From contig NZ_JQNB01000001.1 of NCBI RefSeq assembly GCF_000745005.1, positions 2,783,501 to 2,847,500 of the forward strand: a stretch of DNA of 64,000 bases, written 5' to 3'. The translations under genes were made by a program, and so were the position numbers. Positions within the stretch are counted from its first letter, which is position 1, and every line of letters begins with the position of its first letter. This document shows positions 56,792 to 64,000 of the stretch, piece after piece. Origin of the DNA: Luteibacter sp. 9135 (GTDB lineage: Bacteria; Pseudomonadota; Gammaproteobacteria; Xanthomonadales; Rhodanobacteraceae). The notes below the pieces were generated by a model that worked only from the letters and a program-made list of their open reading frames with translations, was not told where the DNA came from and did no database searches.

Positions 56792-57568
56792 ATGAAGCAC
56801 TTTTTGCGTCCCACGATGACGGCCGTCGCCCTGGCGGTTGCGCTGGGTACGGCTGCGGGCGCATCCGCCCAGGCCGCCAAGCCGGCTGCCTCCGGGGCAC
56901 CGGTCGATAAGCAGAAGGCCAGCTACGTCGTGGGTTGGGACCTTGCCAGCTCGCTGCCGCCGCTCGTCGCGAAGGAAGTGGATGCCGCCACGGTAGCCAA
57001 GGCCCTGCAGGCCGCCCTGTCCGGCCAGAAGCCGACCATGTCGGAAGCGGAAGCCAAGTCCGTTCGTGAAGCCTTCGTGTCCCAGCTGAAGGTCAAGGCC
57101 GAAGCCGAGTACAACAAGGTCGCCGCTCAGAACAAGTCCGAGGGCGATGCCTTCCTGGCCAAGAACAAGTCGGCTTCCGGCGTGAAGGTCACGGCCTCGG
57201 GCCTGCAGTACCAGGTCGTCCAGGCCGGTACCGGTCAGCGTCCGGGTCCTAACGACACGGTCACCATCAACTACACCGGCACGTTCGTGAACGGCGAGAA
57301 GTTCGATTCCTCGGCCGATCACCAGCCGGCCGGCCCGGCCCAGATTCCGCTCGCCGCGGTCATCCCGGGCTTCCGCGAAGGCCTGCAGCTGATGCAGACC
57401 GGCGGCAAGTACAAGCTGTTCATCCCGTCGAACATCGCTTACGGCGCCAAGCCGGAAAACGGCTTCCCGCCGAATGCGACCATCATCTTCGACGTCGAGC
57501 TGCTCAAGACCGGTCCGACCCCCGCGGGTCAGGGTCCGGGCGCTGGTCCGGCGCCGGGCGGCAAGTAA
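56792..57568 (+). CDS. Exported FKBP-type peptidyl-prolyl isomerase (FkpA/Mip-like)
   Basis: A 258-residue periplasmic folding catalyst. A signal peptide ends near GASAQA. Residues 40-125 form the helical dimerisation domain (KASYVVGWDLASSLPP onward). The FKBP domain spans about 130-245 (TVTINYTGTFVNGEKFDSS, AVIPGFREGLQLM, IPSNIAYG). The tail is Gly/Pro-rich. An AGAGAGGGAG ribosome site precedes the ATG and a strong terminator follows, so the gene is probably monocistronic. Confidence 0.95.
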   Translation: MKHFLRPTMTAVALAVALGTAAGASAQAAKPAASGAPVDKQKASYVVGWDLASSLPPLVAKEVDAATVAKALQAALSGQKPTMSEAEAKSVREAFVSQLKVKAEAEYNKVAAQNKSEGDAFLAKNKSASGVKVTASGLQYQVVQAGTGQRPGPNDTVTINYTGTFVNGEKFDSSADHQPAGPAQIPLAAVIPGFREGLQLMQTGGKYKLFIPSNIAYGAKPENGFPPNATIIFDVELLKTGPTPAGQGPGAGPAPGGK

Positions 57569-57590
57569 GCCTCAGCTCCATCGGTAAACA

Positions 57591-57621
57591 AAAAGGGCGC
57601 GGAGCAATCCGCGCCCTTTTT
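57591..57621 (+). terminator. Intrinsic terminator after the FKBP gene
   Basis: Stem AAAGGGCGCGGA / TCCGCGCCCTTT with a GCAA loop and a T-rich tail, 22 bp after the stop codon. Confidence 0.92.
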
Positions 57622-57680
57622 CGTGCGTCCCCGTTACAATCGGCCGTTACATCGCTTGCCGGAGCCACCCTGGGAGTCGC

Positions 57681-59030
57681 ATGAAAGTCACGATCTTCGG
57701 AACCGGATACGTCGGCCTCGTCACCGGCGCCTGCCTGGCGGAAATGGGCAACCATGTCGTCTGCGTCGACGTCGACGCGACCAAGGTCTCGCGTTTGAAG
57801 TCGGGCGACATCCCGATCTACGAGCCTGGCCTCAAGCCGATGGTGATCCGCAACCACGCGGATGGCCGGCTGGATTTCACGACCGAGGCCGCGCCCGGCA
57901 TCGATCACGGCCAGGTCGTCTTCATCGCGGTGGGCACCCCGCCCGACGAGGACGGCAGCGCGGATCTGCAATATGTCGTGGCCGTGGCCAACACCATCGG
58001 TGATCACATCGACCGCTACACGGTGGTGGTCAACAAGTCGACGGTGCCCGTCGGCACCGCCGACCGCGTTCGTAACGCGATCGCGGCGCGGCTGCGCGCA
58101 CGCGGCGTGGACGTGCCGTTCGACGTGGTTTCCAATCCCGAATTCCTCAAGGAAGGCGATGCGGTCGAAGACTGCCTCCGCCCCGACCGCATCGTGGTCG
58201 GCGCGTCGAGCGATCGTGCCGTCGCGGTGCTCCGCAAGCTGTATGCGCCGTTCAACCGCAACCATGATCGCATGGTGGTGATGGATGAGCGTTCAGCCGA
58301 GCTGACCAAGTACGCGGCCAACGCGATGCTGGCGACGAAGATCAGCTTCATGAACGAGATCGCCAACATCGCCGAGCACGTCGGTGCCGATGTGGAGCTG
58401 GTCCGCCAGGGCATCGGCGCCGACCCGCGTATCGGCTACCACTTCATCTATCCCGGCGCCGGCTACGGCGGGTCGTGCTTTCCCAAGGACGTGCAGGCAC
58501 TGGCGCGTACGGCGCAGGGCGTGGGCTATGACGCCCGGCTGCTCGACGCGGTGGAGGCGGTGAACGATGCACAGAAATCGCGGCTCTTCTCGCTCTTGTC
58601 CAGGCACTTCCAAGGCAAGCTGGATGGCCTCTGCATCGCCGTGTGGGGCCTGGCTTTCAAGCCCAACACGGACGACATGCGTGAGGCGTCCAGCCGTCGC
58701 CTGATGGAGTTGCTGTGGGATGCCGGCGCGAGCGTGCGCGCGTTCGATCCGGAGGCCGCCGACGAGACCCGCCGTATCTATGGCGAACGCGACGACCTCG
58801 TGCTGGTCGACCGTCCGTTCGATGCGCTGCAGGGCGCCGATGCGCTGGTCATCGTCACCGAGTGGAAGGCCTTCCGCGCGCCGGATTTCTCGCGGATCAA
58901 GGCCATGCTGCGCACGCCGGTGATCTTCGACGGGCGCAACCTGTACGACCCCGCGCAGGTCGAGGAAGCCGGCATCGCCTATTACGGTATCGGCCGCGGC
59001 CGTAGCCTGGCGGGACATGCGCATGACTGA
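57681..59030 (+). CDS. ugd: UDP-glucose 6-dehydrogenase
   Basis: A 449-residue enzyme that oxidises UDP-glucose twice to UDP-glucuronate, a precursor for exopolysaccharide and lipid A modification. The N-terminal [20 protein letters not shown] is the NAD-binding motif. [10 protein letters not shown] and [13 protein letters not shown] follow, and the catalytic Cys266 lies in [28 protein letters not shown] begins the C-terminal domain. It starts 113 bp after the FKBP stop, behind the terminator. A slyX gene overlaps its 3' end. Confidence 0.97.
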   Translation: MKVTIFGTGYVGLVTGACLAEMGNHVVCVDVDATKVSRLKSGDIPIYEPGLKPMVIRNHADGRLDFTTEAAPGIDHGQVVFIAVGTPPDEDGSADLQYVVAVANTIGDHIDRYTVVVNKSTVPVGTADRVRNAIAARLRARGVDVPFDVVSNPEFLKEGDAVEDCLRPDRIVVGASSDRAVAVLRKLYAPFNRNHDRMVVMDERSAELTKYAANAMLATKISFMNEIANIAEHVGADVELVRQGIGADPRIGYHFIYPGAGYGGSCFPKDVQALARTAQGVGYDARLLDAVEAVNDAQKSRLFSLLSRHFQGKLDGLCIAVWGLAFKPNTDDMREASSRRLMELLWDAGASVRAFDPEAADETRRIYGERDDLVLVDRPFDALQGADALVIVTEWKAFRAPDFSRIKAMLRTPVIFDGRNLYDPAQVEEAGIAYYGIGRGRSLAGHAHD

Positions 59031-59238
59031 ACCCGTCGATGACCGCCTGACCGAGCTCGAGGTGCGTCTTTCCTTCATCGACGACACCGTCAACGGGCTG
59101 TCGTCGGCCGATACGGAAATCGCGCGGCGCCTTGACCGGCTGGAGCGTGCCGTGCGTGACCTGCGTTCCGACCTGATCAACATGCGCGCCGGCATCGGCA
59201 GCGACCCGGCGAACGAACCGCCGCCTCCGCATTACTGA
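59017..59238 (+). CDS. slyX: SlyX-family protein
   Basis: A 73-residue coiled-coil protein of the SlyX family ([20 protein letters not shown], then [15 protein letters not shown]) with the usual proline-rich end EPPPPHY. Its biological role is undefined. The start at 59017 overlaps ugd by 14 bp; an ATG at 59023 also overlaps. Translation is likely coupled to ugd. Confidence 0.9.
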   Translation: MRMTEPVDDRLTELEVRLSFIDDTVNGLSSADTEIARRLDRLERAVRDLRSDLINMRAGIGSDPANEPPPPHY

Positions 59239-59261
59239 CACCCGAACGAGTCTTACCGATC

Positions 59262-60011
59262 ATGGCAGAGTCCCTGCGCGACCAGTTGTTGAAAAGCGGC
59301 CTCGTCAAGGAGGTCCGCGAAGAGAAAAGGACCACCGCGCCGTCGCCACCGAAACAGGCGGGGGGCAGCGGCCAGCCTTATGCGGGCCGTAATCCGCGTC
59401 ACGGCGGCAAGCCCTCGTCGGGCCAGGGCGGTCGGCCGCAAGGCGAGCGGCAGGCTGGCAGTGGCAGTGGCAGTGCCCGGGCCGGAAGCGGTGGTCCCGC
59501 GGGCGGCGGTAATCGCGCTCAGGACGGCCGTCGCGGCTCCGGTGGCGCTCGCTCCCAGGGTGGTGGGGGCCGGCCGCCGCAGGCAGCCAAGCCCGCACGC
59601 ACCGATGGCGAGATGGACCTGGCCAAGGCTTACGCCATCCGTGCACAGGCCGAAGCGACCGAGCGTCGCCGTGCCGAAGCCGAGGCCGCCGAGGTGGCCC
59701 GGCTGCGCAAGGAAAAGAAGCGCAAGGTCGAGGAGCTCCTGAAGGGCAAGGCGAAGAACCTGGCCGACGCGGACCAGGTCAGGCATTTCCCGTATGGCGA
59801 GAAGATTCGTCGCGTCTATGTGGACACGGCCCAGCTGGCGGCGCTCAACGCCGGCGAACTGGGCGTGGTACAGCAGGGCGGGCGTTACCTCATCGTCGAC
59901 AAGGCGGTGATCGATGAACTGCGTGCGCTCGCGCCGGAGTTCATTGCGCTCATGGTCGACCCGGATGCTCCCGTGGCCGACGACGGCGTTCCCGACGACC
60001 TGATGTGGTGA
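59262..60011 (+). CDS. DUF2058 (YaiL-like) protein with a Gly/Ser/Arg-rich insert
   Basis: A 249-residue protein. The N-terminal motif MAESLRDQLLKSGLVKEVRE and the C-terminal helical/beta region (KKRKVEELLKGKAKNL, PYGEKIRRVYVDTAQLAALN) match DUF2058/YaiL. Between them, residues about 30-110 form a low-complexity stretch of Gly, Ser, Arg, Gln and Pro with many RG and GG pairs, absent from E. coli YaiL. It looks disordered and positively charged, as in RNA-binding proteins. It follows slyX by 23 bp on the same strand and may share the ugd transcript. Confidence 0.88.
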   Translation: MAESLRDQLLKSGLVKEVREEKRTTAPSPPKQAGGSGQPYAGRNPRHGGKPSSGQGGRPQGERQAGSGSGSARAGSGGPAGGGNRAQDGRRGSGGARSQGGGGRPPQAAKPARTDGEMDLAKAYAIRAQAEATERRRAEAEAAEVARLRKEKKRKVEELLKGKAKNLADADQVRHFPYGEKIRRVYVDTAQLAALNAGELGVVQQGGRYLIVDKAVIDELRALAPEFIALMVDPDAPVADDGVPDDLMW

Positions 60012-60044
60012 CACGCCGGCTGCCTGCGCCAGCGTGACGTCAGG

Positions 60045-62102
60045 TCACGCTGGCGGCATGGCCAGCGCGGGGTTGTCCCAGCCTTCCTTCTTCGCGAAGC
60101 GTGCGCCGTGCTTCTGTTCCAGGCGGGCCAGCCGCTCGCCGATGGCGACGACGCCCTCCGTGCGGAGGTACTGGATGGGGCCGCCACGGAACGGCGCGAA
60201 GCCGGTGCCGAAGATGACGCCCGCATCCAGGAGATCGGCGTCGTCCACGACAGCTTCGGCAAGGCATGCGACGGCCTCGTTCACCATCGGCAGGATCATC
60301 CGGTCCTGTATGTCGGTCGGTGGTACGTAGTCGGGATCGACTTCGGGTTTGTCCGGCTTGCCGTCCTTCCAGACGTAGAGACCTTCACCGTCCTTCTTGC
60401 CGCGCTTGTTCGCGGCGAGTTTCTCGTCGAGTCCGGCCGGGATGGCCAGGCCCAGGAAGGGCGCGAGTTCCTTACCGACGGAGGCGCATACGTCGAGGCC
60501 GACCGTGTCGGCCAGTTCGATCGGGCCCATCGGCATGCCGAACTTCTTCGCCTCGCGATCCAGCACAGGGCCGGGCACGCCCTCGTTGTACAGGCGCATC
60601 GCTTCCATCAGGTAGGGCATGAGGATGCGGTTGACCAGGAAGCCAGGGGTGCCCTTGACCGGCACCGGCAGCTTGCCCAGCGCCTTGCAGAAGGCGAGGG
60701 CGCGTTTTTCGATGGCGGGATCCAGTGCGTCGTGACGAACGACCTCCACCAGCGGCATCTGCGCGACCGGATTGAAGAAATGCAGGCCGAGGAAGCGTTG
60801 CGGTGCCGCCAGGCCCTGGCGCAGTTCGTCCAGCGGAATGGACGACGTGTTGCTGGCCAGGATCTGCTCGGCGGTGAACTGGGGTTCGATCGTCGCGTAA
60901 AGCGCGTGCTTGGCATCGGCGTTTTCGAAAATCGCCTCGATGGCGAGGTCCGCCTGCGCGACCCCGTGGCCTTCCACGTCCGCACGCAGCCGCGCGACGG
61001 CAGCATCGACCTTCGCCGGTGCCTTGAGCTTCTTCTCGAAGAGCGACCGTGCGCGTTGCAGCGCTGGCTCGACGAAGCGCAGCTCGCGATCCTGCAGCGT
61101 GACGTCGAAGCCTTTCAGTGCGGACCACGCGGCGATGTCACCGCCCATGGTGCCCGCGCCGACGACGTGTACATGCCGGATGCCGTGCTCGATGCCGCCG
61201 CCCAACCCCTTGAGGCGTTCCTGCAGGAAGAAGATGCGGATCAGATTGCGCGCGGTGGGCGTGGTGGCCAGCTTCGCCACCGATTTCGCCTCGAGCTTCA
61301 GCCGTTGCTGGATACCGGCGCCGCCGCGTGCCCATACGTCGATCAGCGCGAAGGGGGCAGGGTAGTGCTCCCTGCGCACCTTGGCGGCGGTCTGTTTGCG
61401 AACCATCGGCGCGAGGATGGCCCGTGCCAGAACGGTGTTGGTGGCCCAGGCCTTGGCACGCAGCGCGAAGGGACGCGACGAGGGGCGCCGTGCCAGCTGT
61501 ATGGCTTCGGTCAGCAATGCTTCCGGGCGCGCCAGGCGGTCGACGAGACCGACGGCGCGGGCACGCCGCGCGTTGAACGGCTTGCCCGTGAGCATGGCCG
61601 GGAGGGCGTCCGGCGCACCGATCAGCCGCGGCAGCCGAGCCGAGCCGCCCCAGCCGGGATGGATACCGAGCATGACCTCGGGCAGGCCGATCTTCGTGGT
61701 GTCGTCGTCCGCGGCGATGCGCAGGCGGCAGGCCAGGGCCAGTTCGGTACCGCCCCCCATGCAGGCGCCGTGGATGGCGGCCACGGTGGGGCACGGCAGG
61801 CGGGCCAGGTTTTCGAAAATGCGCTGGCCGTTCTCGATGTTTTCCAGGACCGAGCCGGCCTGGGCGTATTCGACGAACTCGCGGATGTCGGCACCTACCG
61901 CGAACCCCGACGGCTTGGCCGAATGGATCACCACGCCGCGCGGTGCCTCGATGGCCAGGCGCTCGACGAGCCGGTCCAGTTCGTCGAGTACCTCGCGCGA
62001 CAGCGCGTTGGCACTGGAGCCGGCGCGGTCCAGCGTGAGGACGACGATGCCGTCGTCCTCGGCCTGGGTGGTCCAGTGCTTGAATCGGAGTCCTTCGAAC
62101 AT
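60045..62102 (-). CDS. FadJ-type multifunctional beta-oxidation enzyme (enoyl-CoA hydratase/3-hydroxyacyl-CoA dehydrogenase)
   Basis: A 685-residue fusion for fatty-acid oxidation. Residues 1 to about 195 are the crotonase domain with AIHGACMGGGTELALACR and LPEVMLGIHPGWGG, where the catalytic Glu residues of hydratases lie. From about 310 the NAD-binding domain begins with HVVGAGTMGGDIAAW. GLHFFNPVAQMPLVEVV has the catalytic His, and GFLVNRILMPYLMEA follows. The thiolase subunit is not next to it. The layout resembles FadB/FadJ alpha chains; which one cannot be decided. Confidence 0.92.
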   Translation of the reverse strand: MFEGLRFKHWTTQAEDDGIVVLTLDRAGSSANALSREVLDELDRLVERLAIEAPRGVVIHSAKPSGFAVGADIREFVEYAQAGSVLENIENGQRIFENLARLPCPTVAAIHGACMGGGTELALACRLRIAADDDTTKIGLPEVMLGIHPGWGGSARLPRLIGAPDALPAMLTGKPFNARRARAVGLVDRLARPEALLTEAIQLARRPSSRPFALRAKAWATNTVLARAILAPMVRKQTAAKVRREHYPAPFALIDVWARGGAGIQQRLKLEAKSVAKLATTPTARNLIRIFFLQERLKGLGGGIEHGIRHVHVVGAGTMGGDIAAWSALKGFDVTLQDRELRFVEPALQRARSLFEKKLKAPAKVDAAVARLRADVEGHGVAQADLAIEAIFENADAKHALYATIEPQFTAEQILASNTSSIPLDELRQGLAAPQRFLGLHFFNPVAQMPLVEVVRHDALDPAIEKRALAFCKALGKLPVPVKGTPGFLVNRILMPYLMEAMRLYNEGVPGPVLDREAKKFGMPMGPIELADTVGLDVCASVGKELAPFLGLAIPAGLDEKLAANKRGKKDGEGLYVWKDGKPDKPEVDPDYVPPTDIQDRMILPMVNEAVACLAEAVVDDADLLDAGVIFGTGFAPFRGGPIQYLRTEGVVAIGERLARLEQKHGARFAKKEGWDNPALAMPPA

Positions 62103-62214
62103 GGTGAAAGTCGTGGGCTGGCGAGTGAGCGCATCACCTTACCTTCCCGCCGCGGCGAATGCGAGATACCCGCTGGCGCGCGCCCCCGCGTTGCCACGAT
62201 ACTGCGCGTACCTC

Positions 62215-62712
62215 ATGCAAGTGATGCCCATGGCGCCCGACACCCAGGCAGGTTCCGATGTCTTCGAGCGCATCCTGGCGTCGACGTGCCCGCTGGTCGC
62301 GTTGCAGTCGGCCGACCCGGCGATCCTGGTCGAGCAGTTCCGACTGGTGGCACGCCGCACGGGCCAGGCCGTCTACCTCTGGCGGCATGCAGACGGACTG
62401 ACCAGCCTGCGCGATGCGCAGATGCGGGTGCCCGGCTGCGTACGATTGGGCGATGCCCTGCGCTACATCCTGCAGAGCCTGCATTTTGGCGTCTACCTCA
62501 TGGACATGCCGCCGGGCCCGCCCAGCGCCACCGATGGTGCGCTTTTGCGGCAACTGGCCCGAACGAGCACGGGGCACGTGCGCCGCGTCGTGCTGATGGG
62601 CGCCAGCGCCAGCCTGCTGGCGACGTTCGAGGACGACGTGGTCAAGGTGGACGCCCAACCGCCGGGCCCGGCAACCGCGCCACGGCTTCGTGACGGTCGC
62701 TGGATCGTCTGA
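62215..62712 (+). CDS. Hypothetical protein resembling the N-terminal domain of Ycf46-like ATPases
   Basis: A 165-residue protein without signal or membrane segments. The pattern TCPLVALQSADPAILVEQFR, AVYLWRHADGLTSL, RYILQSLHFGVYLMDMPPG and RRVVLMGASASLL recalls the N-terminal module of Ycf46-type AAA proteins, but the ATPase domain is absent. That resemblance is weak and made by eye. Three in-frame ATGs (62215, 62224, 62230) are possible starts. The next gene begins with GTG 3 bp after its stop, so the two are probably one transcript. Confidence 0.7.
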   Translation: MQVMPMAPDTQAGSDVFERILASTCPLVALQSADPAILVEQFRLVARRTGQAVYLWRHADGLTSLRDAQMRVPGCVRLGDALRYILQSLHFGVYLMDMPPGPPSATDGALLRQLARTSTGHVRRVVLMGASASLLATFEDDVVKVDAQPPGPATAPRLRDGRWIV

Positions 62713-62715
62713 CCC

Positions 62716-64000
62716 GTGTCGATCCGTCCAGCGCCTCTCGGCATCCTCATCTTCACGCCGCATCGCGACGTTCGGCGCGCCATTTTCGACGCCCTCGACC
62801 TGGATGGCGACTTCGTGCTGCTGAGCGCACGCGACGCCACGCAACTCGAGGCGCTGCTCGAGGATGCTCCTCCGCTGCACGTGGTGGTGGTCGGTGCCGA
62901 GGGCGATCCCGAGATCGTCCGGGGGCTGCGCATCCTGCGTGCCTGCGATCGCTATGCCTCGCTGCCGGCCGTGCATGTCGTGGACGATCGTCCGGGTGTC
63001 GCACCCGCGGGCGGTGCCGACTGGCTTCGCCAGGGCGCGATCGCCACCGAACTCGCCCAGCGCGTGCGGCAGGCGGTGACGACGTCCCTCGTTCCCGTCG
63101 TGCCGGTCGCTTCGGCACGGGATTACCGGTTCGCGTTCGATGCGGGCGCGGCATGGGTGGTGGCGTCCATCCCCCAGGGCTGCATCCTCGAGACAGGCGA
63201 GGCGATGGATCGCCTGTGCGCGGGGGATGGCCCGGCGCAGGGTCGCTTGCTGGCCGAGGTGTTCCATCCCGCCGGGGGCGCCGCCTGGCCGCTGCCGGAT
63301 GGCGACGCCATCGCGTGCACGCTTCGCCGGCGCGATGGCATGGAGATCGTCGGCGAGATCGACGTACGGCATCGCACCGACGATGGGGAGCATCGCATCG
63401 CGGTCGGTTTCCGCGACCTGCGTGCCACCGACATGGCGTCGCGGGCGCTTTCCTTGCTGGCCGTGCTCGAGGGCTGCCCCAGTGACGACGAGGGCATCGG
63501 TGAGGCGGCGGCCCTTATCGCGGACGCCCTCGACCTGGACGCCTTCGCGGTCTGGTCGGCGCTTCCCGAGAGCGAGATGGGCCCATCGCTGATCACCCAC
63601 CTGTACAACGGCCCGACGCCTGTGGAGTGGCCATCGCCCGACGGCCTGCCCCTGCTCAGGACATGCCTTGGCGGCGCGACCCTGTCCAGGCTGGTCGAAG
63701 GTGACGATACCGCTTCCAGCGATCCGCTGGTCGACCTGCTGGGGCTGGTGTCGTTCGCCTTCATGCCGCTGCTGGACGAGCGCCGTAATGTGATCGGCGC
63801 GATGCTGGCGGGGCGGCGTCGCCAAGGCAGCGACGGCCGCGTGCTGTCCCTGGCGCTGCGCGCAGCCACCGCCCGATTCGCCTCGGCGCTGGAACTGCGC
63901 CGGGCGCGCGAGCAGGGCCGGGTGCGGGGCCTCATCGACACGCTGACCGGGCTGCCCAACCGGCTGCTGTTCAACGATCGCCTGGACACCACCATTCGCG
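62716..64000 (+). CDS. Pseudo-receiver/GAF/GGDEF signalling protein (3' end outside window)
   Basis: The first 428 residues of a signalling protein. Residues 1 to about 110 look like a receiver domain (LGILIFTPHRDVRRAIFDAL), but the phospho-acceptor Asp strand reads HVVVVGAEGD, so it cannot be phosphorylated in the usual way. A PAS-like and then a GAF-like region follow (about 115-400). A GGDEF domain starts at LIDTLTGLPNRLLFNDRLD, right at the window edge, so its active site and any EAL domain are not visible. The start is GTG; an in-frame stop lies 3 bp upstream. Confidence 0.85.
   Translation, partial: MSIRPAPLGILIFTPHRDVRRAIFDALDLDGDFVLLSARDATQLEALLEDAPPLHVVVVGAEGDPEIVRGLRILRACDRYASLPAVHVVDDRPGVAPAGGADWLRQGAIATELAQRVRQAVTTSLVPVVPVASARDYRFAFDAGAAWVVASIPQGCILETGEAMDRLCAGDGPAQGRLLAEVFHPAGGAAWPLPDGDAIACTLRRRDGMEIVGEIDVRHRTDDGEHRIAVGFRDLRATDMASRALSLLAVLEGCPSDDEGIGEAAALIADALDLDAFAVWSALPESEMGPSLITHLYNGPTPVEWPSPDGLPLLRTCLGGATLSRLVEGDDTASSDPLVDLLGLVSFAFMPLLDERRNVIGAMLAGRRRQGSDGRVLSLALRAATARFASALELRRAREQGRVRGLIDTLTGLPNRLLFNDRLDTTIR

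Noticed and set aside
60108..62693. An 861-residue rightward open frame opposite the FadJ-type gene
   Set aside because: Antisense shadow with no family features; the reverse strand has full crotonase and dehydrogenase motifs.

Overview
The window is chromosomal DNA from a high-GC gammaproteobacterium, most likely of the order Lysobacterales (Xanthomonadales), family Rhodanobacteraceae (Luteibacter/Dyella/Rhodanobacter type). This rests on recognised gene content and style: the lexA-imuA-imuB-dnaE2 mutagenesis cassette, the tpiA-secG-tRNA-Leu block with an Ala/Pro-rich SecG tail, a degenerate GumN-like protein, a 3-hydroxybutyrate oligomer hydrolase, and REP palindromes with a GTAGGAGC head. 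The genus is inferred. I see no prophage, transposase, CRISPR array, plasmid gene or rRNA. Most of the window is core or near-core genome.

Layout. 1-12 kb: typA (cut by the left edge), a lipoprotein with a C-terminal pilin-like domain, a GT1 glycosyltransferase, an oligo-hydroxybutyrate hydrolase, ppiB, an aminotransferase, mdh and a CDF metal transporter that ends inside a REP element. 12-24 kb: gnd, a glutathionyl-hydroquinone reductase, an exported M1 peptidase, membrane proteins, an ABC exporter, a DMT transporter, a serine hydrolase and a large MscS channel. 24-34 kb: tpiA, secG, tRNA-Leu, an MHYT-GGDEF-EAL protein, a PIG3-type quinone reductase, then a TPR lipoprotein followed by a tight receiver/PAS/DUF4105 operon, a GumN-like protein and small proteins. 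34-38 kb: an FNR-like regulator and a cluster of very small genes (CsbD, tiny membrane proteins, acidic and proline-rich peptides) around a flavodoxin-like reductase. 38-41 kb: a LysR regulator divergent from frmA, and an S4-domain protein.

41-47 kb is the SOS mutagenesis operon, transcribed leftward as lexA-imuA-imuB-dnaE2. A palindromic LexA operator directly abuts the lexA start codon. Next to it is a coiled-coil membrane protein with a perfect-period 33-bp tandem repeat. 47-54 kb: an MFS/HAD/DeoR operon, then ppsA and its regulator kinase gene facing away from each other, and a DUF1249 gene. 54-55 kb: a second REP pair and a leftward tRNA operon (Ala-Glu-Asp) with a clear sigma-70 promoter and terminator. 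55-64 kb: a CPA2 antiporter, an exported FKBP, ugd, slyX, a DUF2058 protein, a FadJ-type beta-oxidation enzyme, a small Ycf46-N-like protein, and the start of a GGDEF protein cut by the right edge.

How the genes work together: central carbon metabolism (mdh, gnd, tpiA, ppsA with its regulator), protein folding and secretion (ppiB, secG, FKBP), SOS-induced mutagenesis, c-di-GMP signalling (two GGDEF proteins) and stress or thiol defence (frmA, quinone reductases, CsbD) are all represented. The least explained parts are the pilin-fused lipoprotein, the receiver/PAS/DUF4105 operon, the small-gene cluster at 35-38 kb, the hendecad-repeat membrane protein beside lexA, and the Ycf46-N-like protein paired with a pseudo-receiver GGDEF protein.
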